Positions 21,924 to 31,140 of a stretch of 64,000 nucleotides of DNA are shown piece after piece. The first letter of the stretch is position 1. Each line of letters starts with the position of its first letter. Below the pieces are notes generated by a model, which did no database searches, was not told where the DNA came from, and worked only from the letters and a program-made list of their open reading frames with translations. The position numbers and the translations under genes are program-made. The DNA comes from Clostridium thermarum. GTDB lineage: Bacteria > Bacillota > Clostridia > Clostridiales > Clostridiaceae. The stretch lies in the NCBI RefSeq assembly GCF_006351925.1, contig NZ_CP040924.1, forward strand, positions 1,386,001 to 1,450,000, written 5' to 3'.

Positions 21924-22691
21924 ATGGACTTTGTAAAATTTGAACAATGGGCATTAAAAGAATTTGGGATAAATTTGTCAGCATATAAGTCTAACCAATT
22001 ACACAGGAGAATATCCAGTCTAATGTCAAGACTTGGCGTAGCAAACCTGGAAGAATATGTTGCTTTACTTAAGAGGGACCCAGCACAAAGACAGAGGTTT
22101 TTAGACTTTATCACAATTAATGTAACTGAATTTTTTAGAAATCCGGAAATGTTCGAAGAGCTCCAAAGGAAAATCTCCTCAGATTTATTACCTATAAATA
22201 AAAATTTAAAAGTATGGAGTGCCGCGTGCTCTACTGGAGCTGAACCATACTCTCTGGGTATCATATTGAATGAGGTTGCGCCCTTGGGAAAACACAGCAT
22301 ATTAGCAACAGATATAGATGCTACAATTTTGGGGAGAGCCAAAATTGGTCAGTATACAATAAGTGATATAAAGAATGTAAAACCGGAATATTTAAAAAAG
22401 TATTTTACTGTTGAAGGAGATAAATACTTCATCAACAGCAATATAAAAGGGCTTGTAAACTTTGTAAAACACGATCTTATTCTTGACAAGTATGAAGAGA
22501 ATTTTGATTTGATTGTGTGCAGAAATGTAGTAATTTACTTTAACCAGGATGTAAAAAATATGATATATGAGAAGTTTTACAAGTCTCTAAAGAAGGGTGG
22601 CATGCTTTTTGTAGGGGCCACCGAGAGTATATACAACTACAGAGAGTTTGGTTTCGAAAAGGCTTCAACCTTTATCTATAAAAAGCTATAA
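21924..22691 (+). CDS. cheR: chemoreceptor methyltransferase CheR
   Basis: 255 residues. An N-terminal helical domain (1-70) precedes the SAM-dependent fold with NVTEFFRNP, the SAM loop WSAACSTGAEPYSLG and the catalytic-core segments CRNVVIYFNQDVK and GGMLFVGATES. It methylates glutamates of chemoreceptors and counters CheB. GCGGAGGT lies 5-6 bases before ATG, and the gene starts 11 bases after cheB. No TPR or pentapeptide-tether extension is seen, so it is a plain CheR. Confidence 0.94.
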   Translation: MDFVKFEQWALKEFGINLSAYKSNQLHRRISSLMSRLGVANLEEYVALLKRDPAQRQRFLDFITINVTEFFRNPEMFEELQRKISSDLLPINKNLKVWSAACSTGAEPYSLGIILNEVAPLGKHSILATDIDATILGRAKIGQYTISDIKNVKPEYLKKYFTVEGDKYFINSNIKGLVNFVKHDLILDKYEENFDLIVCRNVVIYFNQDVKNMIYEKFYKSLKKGGMLFVGATESIYNYREFGFEKASTFIYKKL

Positions 22692-22708
22692 AGTTAGGAG
22701 GAAGTTAC

Positions 22709-24760
22709 ATGGATACACAACAGTATATGTCAATGTTTTTGGAGGAATCTATGGATAACCTACAGACATTGAACGAGTCGCTGCTTGAGCTTGAACAGAA
22801 CCCTGATGATGTCAATAAAGTAAATGAAATTTTCAGAGTGGCTCATACAATAAAGGGTATGGCTGCCACCATGGGGTTCAGCCATATGGCAGAGTTGACA
22901 CATAAAATGGAAGATGTCTTGTCAAAATTCAGGGAGGGGGAATTAAGCGTAAATCAAAAGGTAGTAACTGTGCTTTTTGACTGTCTTGATACTCTTGAGA
23001 ACATGGTAAACAACATACAAGAAGGAAACAGCGATGATATAGATATTTCTTCGATAATAAGAGACTTGCAGGCAATTGCCGCTAATAGAATAGAAGATGA
23101 GGTGCCGAGCAAAGAGGCAGAGCTTGAACAGACTAATGAGCTACAGCATGAAGTTAGCAGAGTGCAGTTAAACGAGTATGATATTAACATAGTCAAAGAG
23201 GCCAACTACAGAGGCTACAATGTATTTGAAATAAACGTTATTCTCAGTGAAAATACTCTGTTGAAGTCTGCCAGAGCATTTTTAGTGTTTAAGAGCCTTG
23301 AAGAACACGGTGAGATCATAAAGTCTGTACCCGGGACAGAAGAACTAGAAAATGAGAACTTTGACTTTGAGATAAAGTTAATATATGTTACTTCAAAGGA
23401 TCAAAACAGTATATATGAATCCCTGATGGGAATTTCAGAGGTGGATAAGGTTATAGTTATGCCTTTGGAAGCTTCTAAAGTGAAGGCTGCTGCTCAACAG
23501 CCACAAAATGAGACGAGAGTAGCTCAAGAGATGAAGGTACAGGAGCCTGTTCAAAAGGCTGAACCTAAGGCAGCTACACCTGAAAAGAAGGCTGCAAGTG
23601 TTGAAAAAGAAGGCGCAGTAACCCATAAGAAAGCCCATCAATCTGTAAGAGTAGACCTTGAGAGATTGGATAGGTTTATGAATATGGTTTCTGAGCTGGT
23701 TATACACAGAACGAGGCTTGAGCAGATCAGTCAAAATCACAAGCTCACAGAATTGAATGAAACCTTAGAACAGGTTGCCAGAACTACATCTGATTTACAG
23801 GACTTAGTAATGAAGATCAGAATGCTTCCTCTGGAAATAGTATTTAACAGATTCCCAAGACTTATCAGAGACCTGTCCGTTGAATTAGGTAAGGAAATTG
23901 ATTTTATTATAAAGGGTGCCGATACAGAGTTAGATAGAACAGTTATTGACGAAATCGGAGAACCGCTGATTCATCTTATAAGAAATGCCGCAGACCACGG
24001 TATAGAGACTAAAGAGGAGAGAATCAAAAGGGGTAAAAATCCTGTTGGAACAATTAAATTAGTGGCTTATCAGGAAGGCACCAAGGCTGTAATAAGAGTG
24101 GAGGATGACGGAAACGGCATAGACATAGAAAAAGTCAGAAGAAAAGCAGAAAAGTCAGGTATAAACACTGAGGGGATGTCAGAAAATGATATTAGAAATT
24201 TAATCTTTGCTCAGGGTTTTAGTACAAGCGAGACAGTAACAGACATCTCAGGAAGAGGAGTTGGGATGGATGTTGTTAAGACAAAGATTAACTCTCTTGG
24301 TGGTACCGTAGATGTTATAAGTGAAATGGGTAAAGGATCAGCTTTTGTGATAAAGCTGCCACTAACTTTACAGATTATTCAGGCCCTTCTTGTGAAGGTT
24401 GGCTCCGAGACTATGGCTATATCCTTAGGTTATATAGATAGAGTTATCGATTTTGATGAGTCAATGGTTAAGAAGTCTAATAATAGAGAAGTAATACTAT
24501 ACAGGGGAAATGTAATTCCTTTTGTAAGAGTAAATCAAAAGCTTGGAATCCATAGTGATGAAAGCAAAAATAAATTTATTGTTATTGCACAGATTGGTGA
24601 TAAGACTGCAGGTTTATTGGTTGATTCATTGCTTGGCCAGCAGGAAATTGTTATTAAGCCTCTGGGTAAAACCCTGCAGGGCTTAAAAGAATACATCGGC
24701 GCCACTATACTGGGTGATGGTTTGGTTACACTAATACTTGATGCAGCAGCCTTAATATAG
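22709..24760 (+). CDS. cheA: chemotaxis histidine kinase CheA
   Basis: 683 residues with the complete CheA order: P1 Hpt domain (1-110, phosphorylated H46 in RVAHTIKGMAATMGF), P2 CheY/CheB-docking domain (about 160-255), an Ala/Lys/Glu/Gln-rich linker (255-310), P3 dimerisation helices starting VRVDLERLDRFMNMV, P4 ATPase (N box HLIRNAADHGIE, G1 EDDGNGID, G2 GRGVGMDVV) and P5 CheW-like domain from about 545. It phosphorylates CheY and CheB under receptor control. The ribosome site AGGAGGAAG precedes ATG. cheC follows after 26 bases. Confidence 0.96.
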   Translation: MDTQQYMSMFLEESMDNLQTLNESLLELEQNPDDVNKVNEIFRVAHTIKGMAATMGFSHMAELTHKMEDVLSKFREGELSVNQKVVTVLFDCLDTLENMVNNIQEGNSDDIDISSIIRDLQAIAANRIEDEVPSKEAELEQTNELQHEVSRVQLNEYDINIVKEANYRGYNVFEINVILSENTLLKSARAFLVFKSLEEHGEIIKSVPGTEELENENFDFEIKLIYVTSKDQNSIYESLMGISEVDKVIVMPLEASKVKAAAQQPQNETRVAQEMKVQEPVQKAEPKAATPEKKAASVEKEGAVTHKKAHQSVRVDLERLDRFMNMVSELVIHRTRLEQISQNHKLTELNETLEQVARTTSDLQDLVMKIRMLPLEIVFNRFPRLIRDLSVELGKEIDFIIKGADTELDRTVIDEIGEPLIHLIRNAADHGIETKEERIKRGKNPVGTIKLVAYQEGTKAVIRVEDDGNGIDIEKVRRKAEKSGINTEGMSENDIRNLIFAQGFSTSETVTDISGRGVGMDVVKTKINSLGGTVDVISEMGKGSAFVIKLPLTLQIIQALLVKVGSETMAISLGYIDRVIDFDESMVKKSNNREVILYRGNVIPFVRVNQKLGIHSDESKNKFIVIAQIGDKTAGLLVDSLLGQQEIVIKPLGKTLQGLKEYIGATILGDGLVTLILDAAALI

Positions 24761-24786
24761 GTTACTTAAACCAAGGAGGGTAGAGC

Positions 24787-25389
24787 ATGAGCAATATTGA
24801 ATTTAATGCCTTGCAGCTAGATGCCTTAGCTGAGGTAGGAAATATCGGAGCGGGGAATGCGGCTACTGCATTATCACAATTGATCAACAAGAAAGTTGAT
24901 ATGACTGTACCTTCAGTAAATATTGTTCCATTTAATGATATCTTCAACAGAAACGACGGTGAAGAACTTGTTGTAGCTGTAATAGTGAGGGTATTAGGAG
25001 ATACCCCGGGAAATATTTTATTTGTGTTCGATTATGACACTGCAAATAACATGATAGAATTATTGACGGGAAAGAGGGAAGAAGAGTTTACCGAACTAGG
25101 CTATTCAGTTCTGTGCGAAGTTGGAAATATAATTTCAGGATCTTATATGAACGCAATAGCTAAGTTCACTGGCTTGTTAATTATGCCGTCGGTACCGGCT
25201 GTGGCATATGACATGGCTGGAGCCATTTTGTCAACAACTTTCATGGAGTCCGAACAGTTTGACGATCATGTGCTGGATATTGAAACTATTTTTCAAAATC
25301 AGGATGAAACTAAGATTGGTGGACACTTCTACTATGTTCCAAAGCCGGGCTCATTGGAAAAAATATTAAATTCATTAGGTATAAATTAA
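24787..25389 (+). CDS. cheC: CheY-P phosphatase CheC
   Basis: 200 residues with two CheC active-site motifs of the D/S-x3-E-x2-N type: D12-E16-N19 (LDALAEVGNIGAGNAATAL) and a second around residue 110 (SVLCEVGNIISGSYMNAI). Both sites appear intact. CheC dephosphorylates CheY-P and binds CheD. It lies between cheA and cheY with AGGAGGGTAGAGC as ribosome site. Together with FliY further down, the cell has two phosphatases of the same fold, one free and one on the motor. Confidence 0.93.
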   Translation: MSNIEFNALQLDALAEVGNIGAGNAATALSQLINKKVDMTVPSVNIVPFNDIFNRNDGEELVVAVIVRVLGDTPGNILFVFDYDTANNMIELLTGKREEEFTELGYSVLCEVGNIISGSYMNAIAKFTGLLIMPSVPAVAYDMAGAILSTTFMESEQFDDHVLDIETIFQNQDETKIGGHFYYVPKPGSLEKILNSLGIN

Positions 25390-25431
25390 TTATAAAAATT
25401 ACTTTAAACGTAATTTAGAGGAGGATAAAAA

Positions 25432-25791
25432 ATGGCTAGAGTATTAATCGTAGATGATGCTGCATTTATGAGAATGATGATAAAGGATATATTGGAAAAG
25501 AATGGTTTCGAAGTTATCGGTGAAGCTAATAATGGTGTTAAGGCTGTAGAAATGTATAAAAAGGAAAGACCTGATGTGGTTACCATGGATATAACCATGC
25601 CGGATATGGATGGAATAGAAGCTGTAAGACAAATAAAAGCATTTGATCCTGGCGCAAAAGTTATAATGTGCAGCGCCATGGGACAGCAGACAATGGTTAT
25701 GGATGCTATCCGAGCTGGGGCAAGAGACTTTATCGTTAAGCCTTTCCAGCAGGATAGAGTTCTTGAAGCCATAAGAAAAGTAATTGGATAA
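25432..25791 (+). CDS. cheY: chemotaxis response regulator CheY
   Basis: 119 residues, a single receiver domain. The acidic pocket is D8-D9 (IVDDAAFMR), the phosphoacceptor D53 (VTMDITMPDMDG), the switch residue S81 and the conserved K103 (IVKPF). CheY-P binds the N-terminal motifs of FliM and FliY at the motor. GAGGA lies a few bases before ATG. It fits the single-domain CheY of the Bacillus/Clostridium type and sits between cheC and the second cheW. Confidence 0.95.
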   Translation: MARVLIVDDAAFMRMMIKDILEKNGFEVIGEANNGVKAVEMYKKERPDVVTMDITMPDMDGIEAVRQIKAFDPGAKVIMCSAMGQQTMVMDAIRAGARDFIVKPFQQDRVLEAIRKVIG

Positions 25792-25837
25792 TTAAGGCTC
25801 TGCATTAGGGTAATATTTATGTACGGGGGTGATAAAT

Positions 25838-26239
25838 ATGCAAATAATTGTTTTTAGACTTAATGATGAACAATTCGCCGTAGAAACCTCTAAGGTTCAA
25901 GGTATAAATGACATGATGCAAATTACTAAGGTACCCGGTGCTCCAAAGTATATCAAGGGGTTAATAAATTTAAGAGGTAATGTTATATCACTATTGGATT
26001 TGGAACTGCTATTGGATATAGAAAAAAAAGGATTTGAGAAAAAAAATATAATTATTCTAAGTCTTAAGGATGAATTAGTAGGAATTGCGGTAGACTCCGT
26101 CAGTGAAGTAATGGATATTACTGATAATAAATTAGAAAAGATTAAAGATAATAAGAATAAAGAATATGTAAAGAGTATTGTAAATTTAGGCGATAGAATC
26201 GTTACATTAATAGATATTGATGAATTAAAGCTAAATTAG
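25838..26239 (+). CDS. cheW: chemotaxis adaptor CheW (second copy)
   Basis: 133 residues, one CheW domain: FRLNDEQFAVETSKVQGI, VPGAPKYIKGLINLRGNVISLLDL, LVGIAVDSVSEVM, VNLGDRIVTLIDIDEL. The segment VPGAPKYIKGLINLRG is closer to canonical CheW than the copy at 19898, so this is probably the main adaptor. GGGGGTGA (25825-25832) sets ATG 25838; an in-frame GTG at 25829 is inside that site. It sits between cheY and fliM. Confidence 0.93.
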   Translation: MQIIVFRLNDEQFAVETSKVQGINDMMQITKVPGAPKYIKGLINLRGNVISLLDLELLLDIEKKGFEKKNIIILSLKDELVGIAVDSVSEVMDITDNKLEKIKDNKNKEYVKSIVNLGDRIVTLIDIDELKLN

Positions 26240-26259
26240 CAAGGAAATGAGGGAAATAT

Positions 26260-27255
26260 ATGGCAGAAGTATTATCACAAAGTGAAATAGATGCTCTCTT
26301 ATCTGCCTTATCCTCTGGAGAATTGCATCCGGATGAGCTTTCTAAAGAAGAAGAAAAGCAGAAGGTGAAGTTATACGACTTTAGAAGTCCCCAAAAGTTT
26401 TCTAAGGAGCATTTAAGAACTTTGGAATTAATACACGATAACTTTGCCAGAATAATTTCAAATTATCTAACGGCTCAGATTAGAACCAATGCTAAAATAA
26501 AAATTGAAACCATAGAGCAGATAACTTATGAGGAATTCATACACTCAATACCAAACCCTACGGTATTGACAATATTTAAAATGCCACCCTTAAGCGGATC
26601 TATATTGTTTGAAACAAATCCACAATTTGTATACCAGGTTATTGATATACTGCTTGGAGGCAATGGGGATAGGAAGTATAAGCTTAGAGAATTTACAGAC
26701 ATAGATAAAAACATAATAAAACAAGTTAATAAAGGTCTAATATCAAACTTAAGGCTTGCCTGGGAGGACATCATCAAAGTAGAACCCGAAATTGAAGGCT
26801 TAGAGACAAATCCGGCTTTGAATCAGACCTTGGCACCTAATGAGCCGGTTGCTTTGATCAGTTTCTCTGTGGAAATAGGTAAGAATACGTCTTTTATCAA
26901 CATATGTATTCCTTACCTTTGTATAGAAAAGGTACTTGATAAACTGGTAGTGCAGTATTGGTTCCAACAAGCAGATGATTCTCTCCGTAAGGAATCTCAG
27001 CAAAAGCTTGAGCAGAGACTGAATATCGTGGATGTAAAATTGACGGCGGTGCTTGGAAAAGCACATATTACCATTGATGATTTCTTAAGATTAAATGTGG
27101 GAGACGTCATTCCTTTAGAAATTAAGATTACCGATGCAATTAAGGTTTTCGCTGAGGACGAAGAAGTATATTACGCACGACCGGGTATAGTGAATAAGTC
27201 TTTGGGAGTAGAGATATTAGATATTATTGATAAGGATGTGGAAAATTATGAGTAA
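26260..27255 (+). CDS. fliM: flagellar motor switch protein FliM
   Basis: 331 residues. The N-terminal CheY-P-binding motif LSQSEIDALLSAL (5-17) is followed by the middle CheC-like domain (about 45-235; KFSKEHLRTLELIHDNFARI) and the C-terminal SpoA domain (about 245-320; LTAVLGKAHITIDDFLRLNVGDVIPLE). It forms the C-ring middle part and sets rotation direction. Its stop overlaps the fliY start by 8 bases, so the two are translationally coupled. Confidence 0.95.
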   Translation: MAEVLSQSEIDALLSALSSGELHPDELSKEEEKQKVKLYDFRSPQKFSKEHLRTLELIHDNFARIISNYLTAQIRTNAKIKIETIEQITYEEFIHSIPNPTVLTIFKMPPLSGSILFETNPQFVYQVIDILLGGNGDRKYKLREFTDIDKNIIKQVNKGLISNLRLAWEDIIKVEPEIEGLETNPALNQTLAPNEPVALISFSVEIGKNTSFINICIPYLCIEKVLDKLVVQYWFQQADDSLRKESQQKLEQRLNIVDVKLTAVLGKAHITIDDFLRLNVGDVIPLEIKITDAIKVFAEDEEVYYARPGIVNKSLGVEILDIIDKDVENYE

Positions 27256-28432
27256 TGGATTTCTTTCACAAGAAGAAATAGATTCACTATTGAATGGTGG
27301 AGGAGCATTTTCTGCTGCAGAGGAAGAGAAAGAGGAAATTCTAACAGATTTGGAGAAAGATTTATTAGGCGAAGTGGGCAACATTTCCATGGGATCAGCT
27401 TCTACGGCACTGTCACAGATTATCAACCAACAGGTTAATATAACCACGCCAGTGGTTACTGTTACAACCTTGGAAAAGATGAAAACTGAATTTGAGGTTC
27501 CTAATATTGCACTGGAAGTCAAATATGTCAGCGGCATTTCCGGCAAGAATGTGCTGATTTTAAAAATAACCGATGCTGCTGTTATAGCTAATTTGATGAT
27601 GGGCGGTGACGGGAAAGTATCCACAACTCAATTATCGGAGATAGAAGAAAGTGCAGTTTCTGAGGCCATGAATCAGATGATTGGGTCCGCTGCCACTTCT
27701 ATGGCAACCATGTTTGCAAGAGAAGTAAATATCTCACCTCCAGTTGCTAATATATGGTTCGAAGATGGCAATATGATGGTAGAAGATATAGACCCTAATG
27801 AACATATAGTAAAGGTTTCATTTAGGCTGACTATCGGAGATTTGGTAGATAGCAGGATTATGCAGGTATTACCGGTTGAGACTGCTAAAAAGATAGTTTC
27901 AATAATGATGGGAGAGGAAACATCTCAGCCTGCTGCATCTGCACCAGCACCAAGCCAAAGTGCACATCAAAGCATGCCCGTTCAGCATACCGCACCAATG
28001 CAGCAGAGTATGCCCATGCAGCCAAATAACAGCTTTATGTATCAGGAGTATAATAATCCGGACTATAACAGCTATGGTTTTCAGGAAAAGCCGATTGAAA
28101 AAGCGCCGCCTGTGGAAGTACAGAAGGCACAGTTTCAACCTCTTCAGCAGCAGCCTATACAAAGTCAGCCTAAGAATATAGACCTTATATTAGATGTACC
28201 ACTGGAGATATCTGTGGTATTGGGTAGAACCAAGAAAAGTATCAGGGATATACTAGCTTTAGGAACCGGTTCCTTGATAGAACTTGACAAATTGGCTGAA
28301 GAACCTGTGGAGATTCTAGTCAACGGTAAGAGAGTTGCTTATGGCGAAGTAGTAGTGGTTGATGAAAATTTTGGAGTTAGAATTACCAGCATTGTAAGTA
28401 ATAGTGAAAGAATACAAAGTCTTGGCAAGTAA
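27248..28432 (+). CDS. fliY: flagellar motor switch phosphatase FliY
   Basis: 394 residues from ATG 27248. Order: EIDSLL motif for CheY-P (N-terminus, LSQEEIDSLLNGG), CheC-like domain with two phosphatase sites (DLLGEVGN near residue 39 and SAVSEAMN near 135), a Gln/Pro/Ala-rich linker (about 225-300), then a FliN-type SpoA domain (LDVPLEISVVLGRTKKSIRD). It is both the FliN-like C-ring component and a motor-bound CheY-P phosphatase. An upstream in-frame TTG at 27227 would add seven residues with no ribosome site. The stop is followed by a strong terminator. Confidence 0.94.
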   Translation: MSNGFLSQEEIDSLLNGGGAFSAAEEEKEEILTDLEKDLLGEVGNISMGSASTALSQIINQQVNITTPVVTVTTLEKMKTEFEVPNIALEVKYVSGISGKNVLILKITDAAVIANLMMGGDGKVSTTQLSEIEESAVSEAMNQMIGSAATSMATMFAREVNISPPVANIWFEDGNMMVEDIDPNEHIVKVSFRLTIGDLVDSRIMQVLPVETAKKIVSIMMGEETSQPAASAPAPSQSAHQSMPVQHTAPMQQSMPMQPNNSFMYQEYNNPDYNSYGFQEKPIEKAPPVEVQKAQFQPLQQQPIQSQPKNIDLILDVPLEISVVLGRTKKSIRDILALGTGSLIELDKLAEEPVEILVNGKRVAYGEVVVVDENFGVRITSIVSNSERIQSLGK

Positions 28433-28436
28433 TAGG

Positions 28437-28490
28437 AGCATTTACTGCTTTTAAAATGCAGTGAATGCTTCCTTTTATTTTTTATTTCGA
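28437..28490 (+). terminator. Rho-independent terminator of the che-fliMY operon
   Basis: Stem AGCATTTACTGC (28437-28448) with GCAGTGAATGCT (28458-28470 region), one T-G pair, then CCTTTTATTTTTTATTT. It separates the early operon from the sigma-28 operon that follows. Confidence 0.88.
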
Positions 28491-28560
28491 AATATCTATC
28501 AGTATGTTAGAAGAAGTTGCTGAAGTGTATATACACGGGAATTTTTATTTGCTTCAGCAC

Positions 28561-28587
28561 TAAACTTTCTTTAATAATGGTCGATAA
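28561..28587 (+). promoter_or_regulatory. sigma-28 promoter for the flgM operon
   Basis: TAAA (28561-28564), 15 bases, GTCGATAA (28580-28587): a seven-of-eight match to the -10 GCCGATAA at the ideal spacing. It lies between the fliY terminator and flgM, as expected for a late-class operon that encodes the anti-sigma factor itself. Confidence 0.85.
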
Positions 28588-28621
28588 TAGGAATAAAGGA
28601 ACAGTTACGGAGGTTATGATA

Positions 28622-28897
28622 ATGAAGATTAATGGAGTTGCACCCATCAAGGTTATAAGTATATACAGTGTAAATAAAAAATCAGAGGTAGTTGAAACGA
28701 AAAAGCTAAACTCAGATAGAATTGAGATATCCAACGTTGGTAAAAGCCTAAGCAGCCTCTCTTTGGATAATAACCTTCAGTGCTCAGATAAACGTATTGA
28801 AGAGATAAGAAATGAAATCTCAAAAGGAACTTATAAGCCGGATGCCCGTGTAGTAGCTCAAAAGATAATCGATTTCATTCAGGGGAGAGATGTATGA
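28622..28897 (+). CDS. flgM: anti-sigma-28 factor FlgM
   Basis: 91 residues. The C-terminal half (RIEEIRNEISKGTYKPDARVVAQKIID) is the sigma-28-binding region of FlgM; the first half is polar and probably disordered. It holds sigma-28 inactive until the hook is complete. ATG 28622 is 8 bases from GGAGG (28609-28613); ATG 28616 is too close and a TTG at 28517 lies upstream of the promoter. It is transcribed from a sigma-28 promoter, giving negative feedback. The stop overlaps flgN by four bases. Confidence 0.9.
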   Translation: MKINGVAPIKVISIYSVNKKSEVVETKKLNSDRIEISNVGKSLSSLSLDNNLQCSDKRIEEIRNEISKGTYKPDARVVAQKIIDFIQGRDV

Positions 28898-29310
28898 TGA
28901 TGGCTGAAAAACTAAACAGTATGGTTGTAAAAGAAACAGAAGCCCTCAATAAACTCCTTAAGGTGCTGGAAGAACAACATGAATTACTGCTGAAAAATGA
29001 TATTTTTGGCCTTGAAGCAATAGTTTCAAAGATACAACACATAAATAAGGAAGTTGCTGAGCTGGAAGTAGAACGAAGAAAGCTGACTGCCGGTCAGTCT
29101 ATGAGTTTAGTTGTTTTAAATTTGAAGGATGAGACTTTAGATAAGAACTACAGGACTATAAAAAGGCTGCTGGCTGATATTGAGGTTCAGAAAGAAACAA
29201 ACGATATGTTGATAAAGCAGGGACTAGGATTCAGTACAAGAATGTTAAATATATTATCCCCGGATAGAAAAGCAAAAACCTATAATGCCTATGGGAAAAT
29301 GAAAAGATAG
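28894..29310 (+). CDS. flgN: flagellar chaperone FlgN
   Basis: 138 residues, strongly helical, with long amphipathic helices (LNKLLKVLEEQHELLLKND, VSKIQHINKEVAELEVERRK) and the short C-terminal tail typical of FlgN. FlgN escorts the hook-filament junction proteins FlgK and FlgL, encoded directly downstream. It starts inside the flgM stop (ATGA overlap), or three bases later at a second ATG. The family is weakly conserved and the call rests on helix pattern and position. Confidence 0.8.
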   Translation: MMMAEKLNSMVVKETEALNKLLKVLEEQHELLLKNDIFGLEAIVSKIQHINKEVAELEVERRKLTAGQSMSLVVLNLKDETLDKNYRTIKRLLADIEVQKETNDMLIKQGLGFSTRMLNILSPDRKAKTYNAYGKMKR

Positions 29311-29321
29311 AGGTGTAAGAG

Positions 29322-31118
29322 ATGTCAGGATTATTTTCAACATTTAATGTAGCTAAGAGAGGAATGAATGTGCAGCAAAAGGCCATTGAAGTTACATCTC
29401 ATAATATAGCTAATGCAAATACGGAAGGTTATTCAAGACAGAGAGTACTGGTTGAAACTACCAGACCCTTTGGCATGTCAAGTCTCAATAGTGTTGCAGA
29501 ACCGGGGCAGCTGGGAACCGGAGCTCAAATATCAGCCATTCAGAGGGTTAGAGACACTTTCTTGGATTATCAGGTTCGTGTAGAGACAAGTACCTACGGA
29601 AAATATGAAGCAAGACAGAAATTTCTTAATGAAGTAGAGAGTATTTTCAATGAACCTTCGGAAACCGGGCTTTCAACCCTTTTAGGTAAGTTCTTTGATT
29701 CATGGCAGCAGCTGTCAAAGCAAGCTCATAGTTCCAATGCCAGAACGGTAGTGGCCCAACAATCAGCGGCCCTGGCAGAGGAATTAAATCACACTTATAA
29801 TCAATTGGTTAAGCTAAAGAGTAATGCAAATGAACTGACCAATAGCAATGTATTAGATATAAACAGTCTGGTTTCCCAAATAAATGAGTTAAATCAGCAG
29901 ATAATAGGTGTTAAGGTTGCTGGCAATATGCCTAATGACTTAATGGATAAAAGAGACTTACTTTTAGATCAATTAAGTCAGAAAATTGATATAAAAATTG
30001 TAAAAGATGATTTTGAAGGTATAAATGTATATCCTGCAGATATCAATGGTGTTGAGCAGCCAGCCTTGGTAAGAGCTAAGCCTAACGATCAAGTTAATAG
30101 ATTATCCAGTATAAGGGATATAAAGCAAGTTGTGGATGCTGATGGAAAGCCTGTGCCTGGACAGTACACCATAAGCTATTTCCCTATGGGGGATATAACC
30201 AATCAGTACAAAACCATAACCGTCGAAGGATTATCAGAAGCAGATGTAAAAGAAATTGAGCAAACAAGGGTAATGTGGGCAGCTAAAAATGGAAATATCA
30301 TAGGAAAAGATGGAAATCCAATTGCAGATAATTCTGTAGTTGATGTAAGCCAATTAAATTTGTTTAAGCCCTCTTCAGGAGAGTTAAATGGTTACATGAC
30401 CATAACTCAGGACATAGATGTCTATATTGACCAGTTGAATTCCATGGCTAAGGCCCTTGCTTTTGCCGTAAACGCCGTACACAGTGGAAAAAGTAATGCA
30501 GCTGATGACAGCATACCTTTCTTTGTGAACAATGATGTGGCAAGGAATACTACTGATGCAAGTAAAATAGCTGAAGCAGAGAAGGAAATAACCGCAGGAA
30601 ATATTTCTGTCAATAAGAGAATACTTGAAGATGTAATGCTTATTAAGACAAGGACCAATGATTATCAGTTTAATAATCCTGCTGATAATGACATAGATGG
30701 TGAAACTGATGGTGCAAGAGCACAGGCTATAGCTAGGCTAAGGGATGTGCTTATAAGAATACAGGATATGGGAGATACTATTACCAGCAGACAACAGCTG
30801 ATTGACCTAAATGGGGGATTCGGTGATAGTTCAAACATGTCTATACCAAGCGATACCAGTGGAATGACTATAGATAACTTTTTTAAAGATACAATAAATA
30901 AGCTGGGAATCCAAGCCCAGGAAGCAAAGAGAATTGTAAAGAATCAGGCAGCACTGCTCAACAGCTTTAATGAGAGCAGGCTGAGTATTTCGGGTGTGTC
31001 GCTGGATGAAGAAATGGCCAATCTAATTCAATTTCAACATGCTTACCAGGCAAATGCAAAGATAATATCCACAGTAGATGAGCTGTTAGATGTAGTGGTA
31101 AATGGCTTAAAGAGATAA
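29322..31118 (+). CDS. flgK: flagellar hook-associated protein 1, FlgK
   Basis: 598 residues. The N-terminal rod/hook motif FNVAKRGMNVQQKAIEVTSH followed by NIANANTEGYSRQRV and the C-terminal VSLDEEMANLIQFQHAYQAN are diagnostic. The middle carries a variable domain (about 200-480). It forms the first junction ring between hook and filament and leaves the cell through the flagellar type III system. The ribosome site AGAGGTG precedes ATG. FlgN upstream is its chaperone. Confidence 0.94.
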   Translation: MSGLFSTFNVAKRGMNVQQKAIEVTSHNIANANTEGYSRQRVLVETTRPFGMSSLNSVAEPGQLGTGAQISAIQRVRDTFLDYQVRVETSTYGKYEARQKFLNEVESIFNEPSETGLSTLLGKFFDSWQQLSKQAHSSNARTVVAQQSAALAEELNHTYNQLVKLKSNANELTNSNVLDINSLVSQINELNQQIIGVKVAGNMPNDLMDKRDLLLDQLSQKIDIKIVKDDFEGINVYPADINGVEQPALVRAKPNDQVNRLSSIRDIKQVVDADGKPVPGQYTISYFPMGDITNQYKTITVEGLSEADVKEIEQTRVMWAAKNGNIIGKDGNPIADNSVVDVSQLNLFKPSSGELNGYMTITQDIDVYIDQLNSMAKALAFAVNAVHSGKSNAADDSIPFFVNNDVARNTTDASKIAEAEKEITAGNISVNKRILEDVMLIKTRTNDYQFNNPADNDIDGETDGARAQAIARLRDVLIRIQDMGDTITSRQQLIDLNGGFGDSSNMSIPSDTSGMTIDNFFKDTINKLGIQAQEAKRIVKNQAALLNSFNESRLSISGVSLDEEMANLIQFQHAYQANAKIISTVDELLDVVVNGLKR

Positions 31119-31140
31119 TGTTAAGAAGAGGTGATAAGAT

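Noticed and set aside
28518..28559. TGCTGAAG...CTTCAGCA inverted repeat before flgM as a second terminator
   Set aside because: The loop is long and no T run follows; the real terminator is at 28437-28490.
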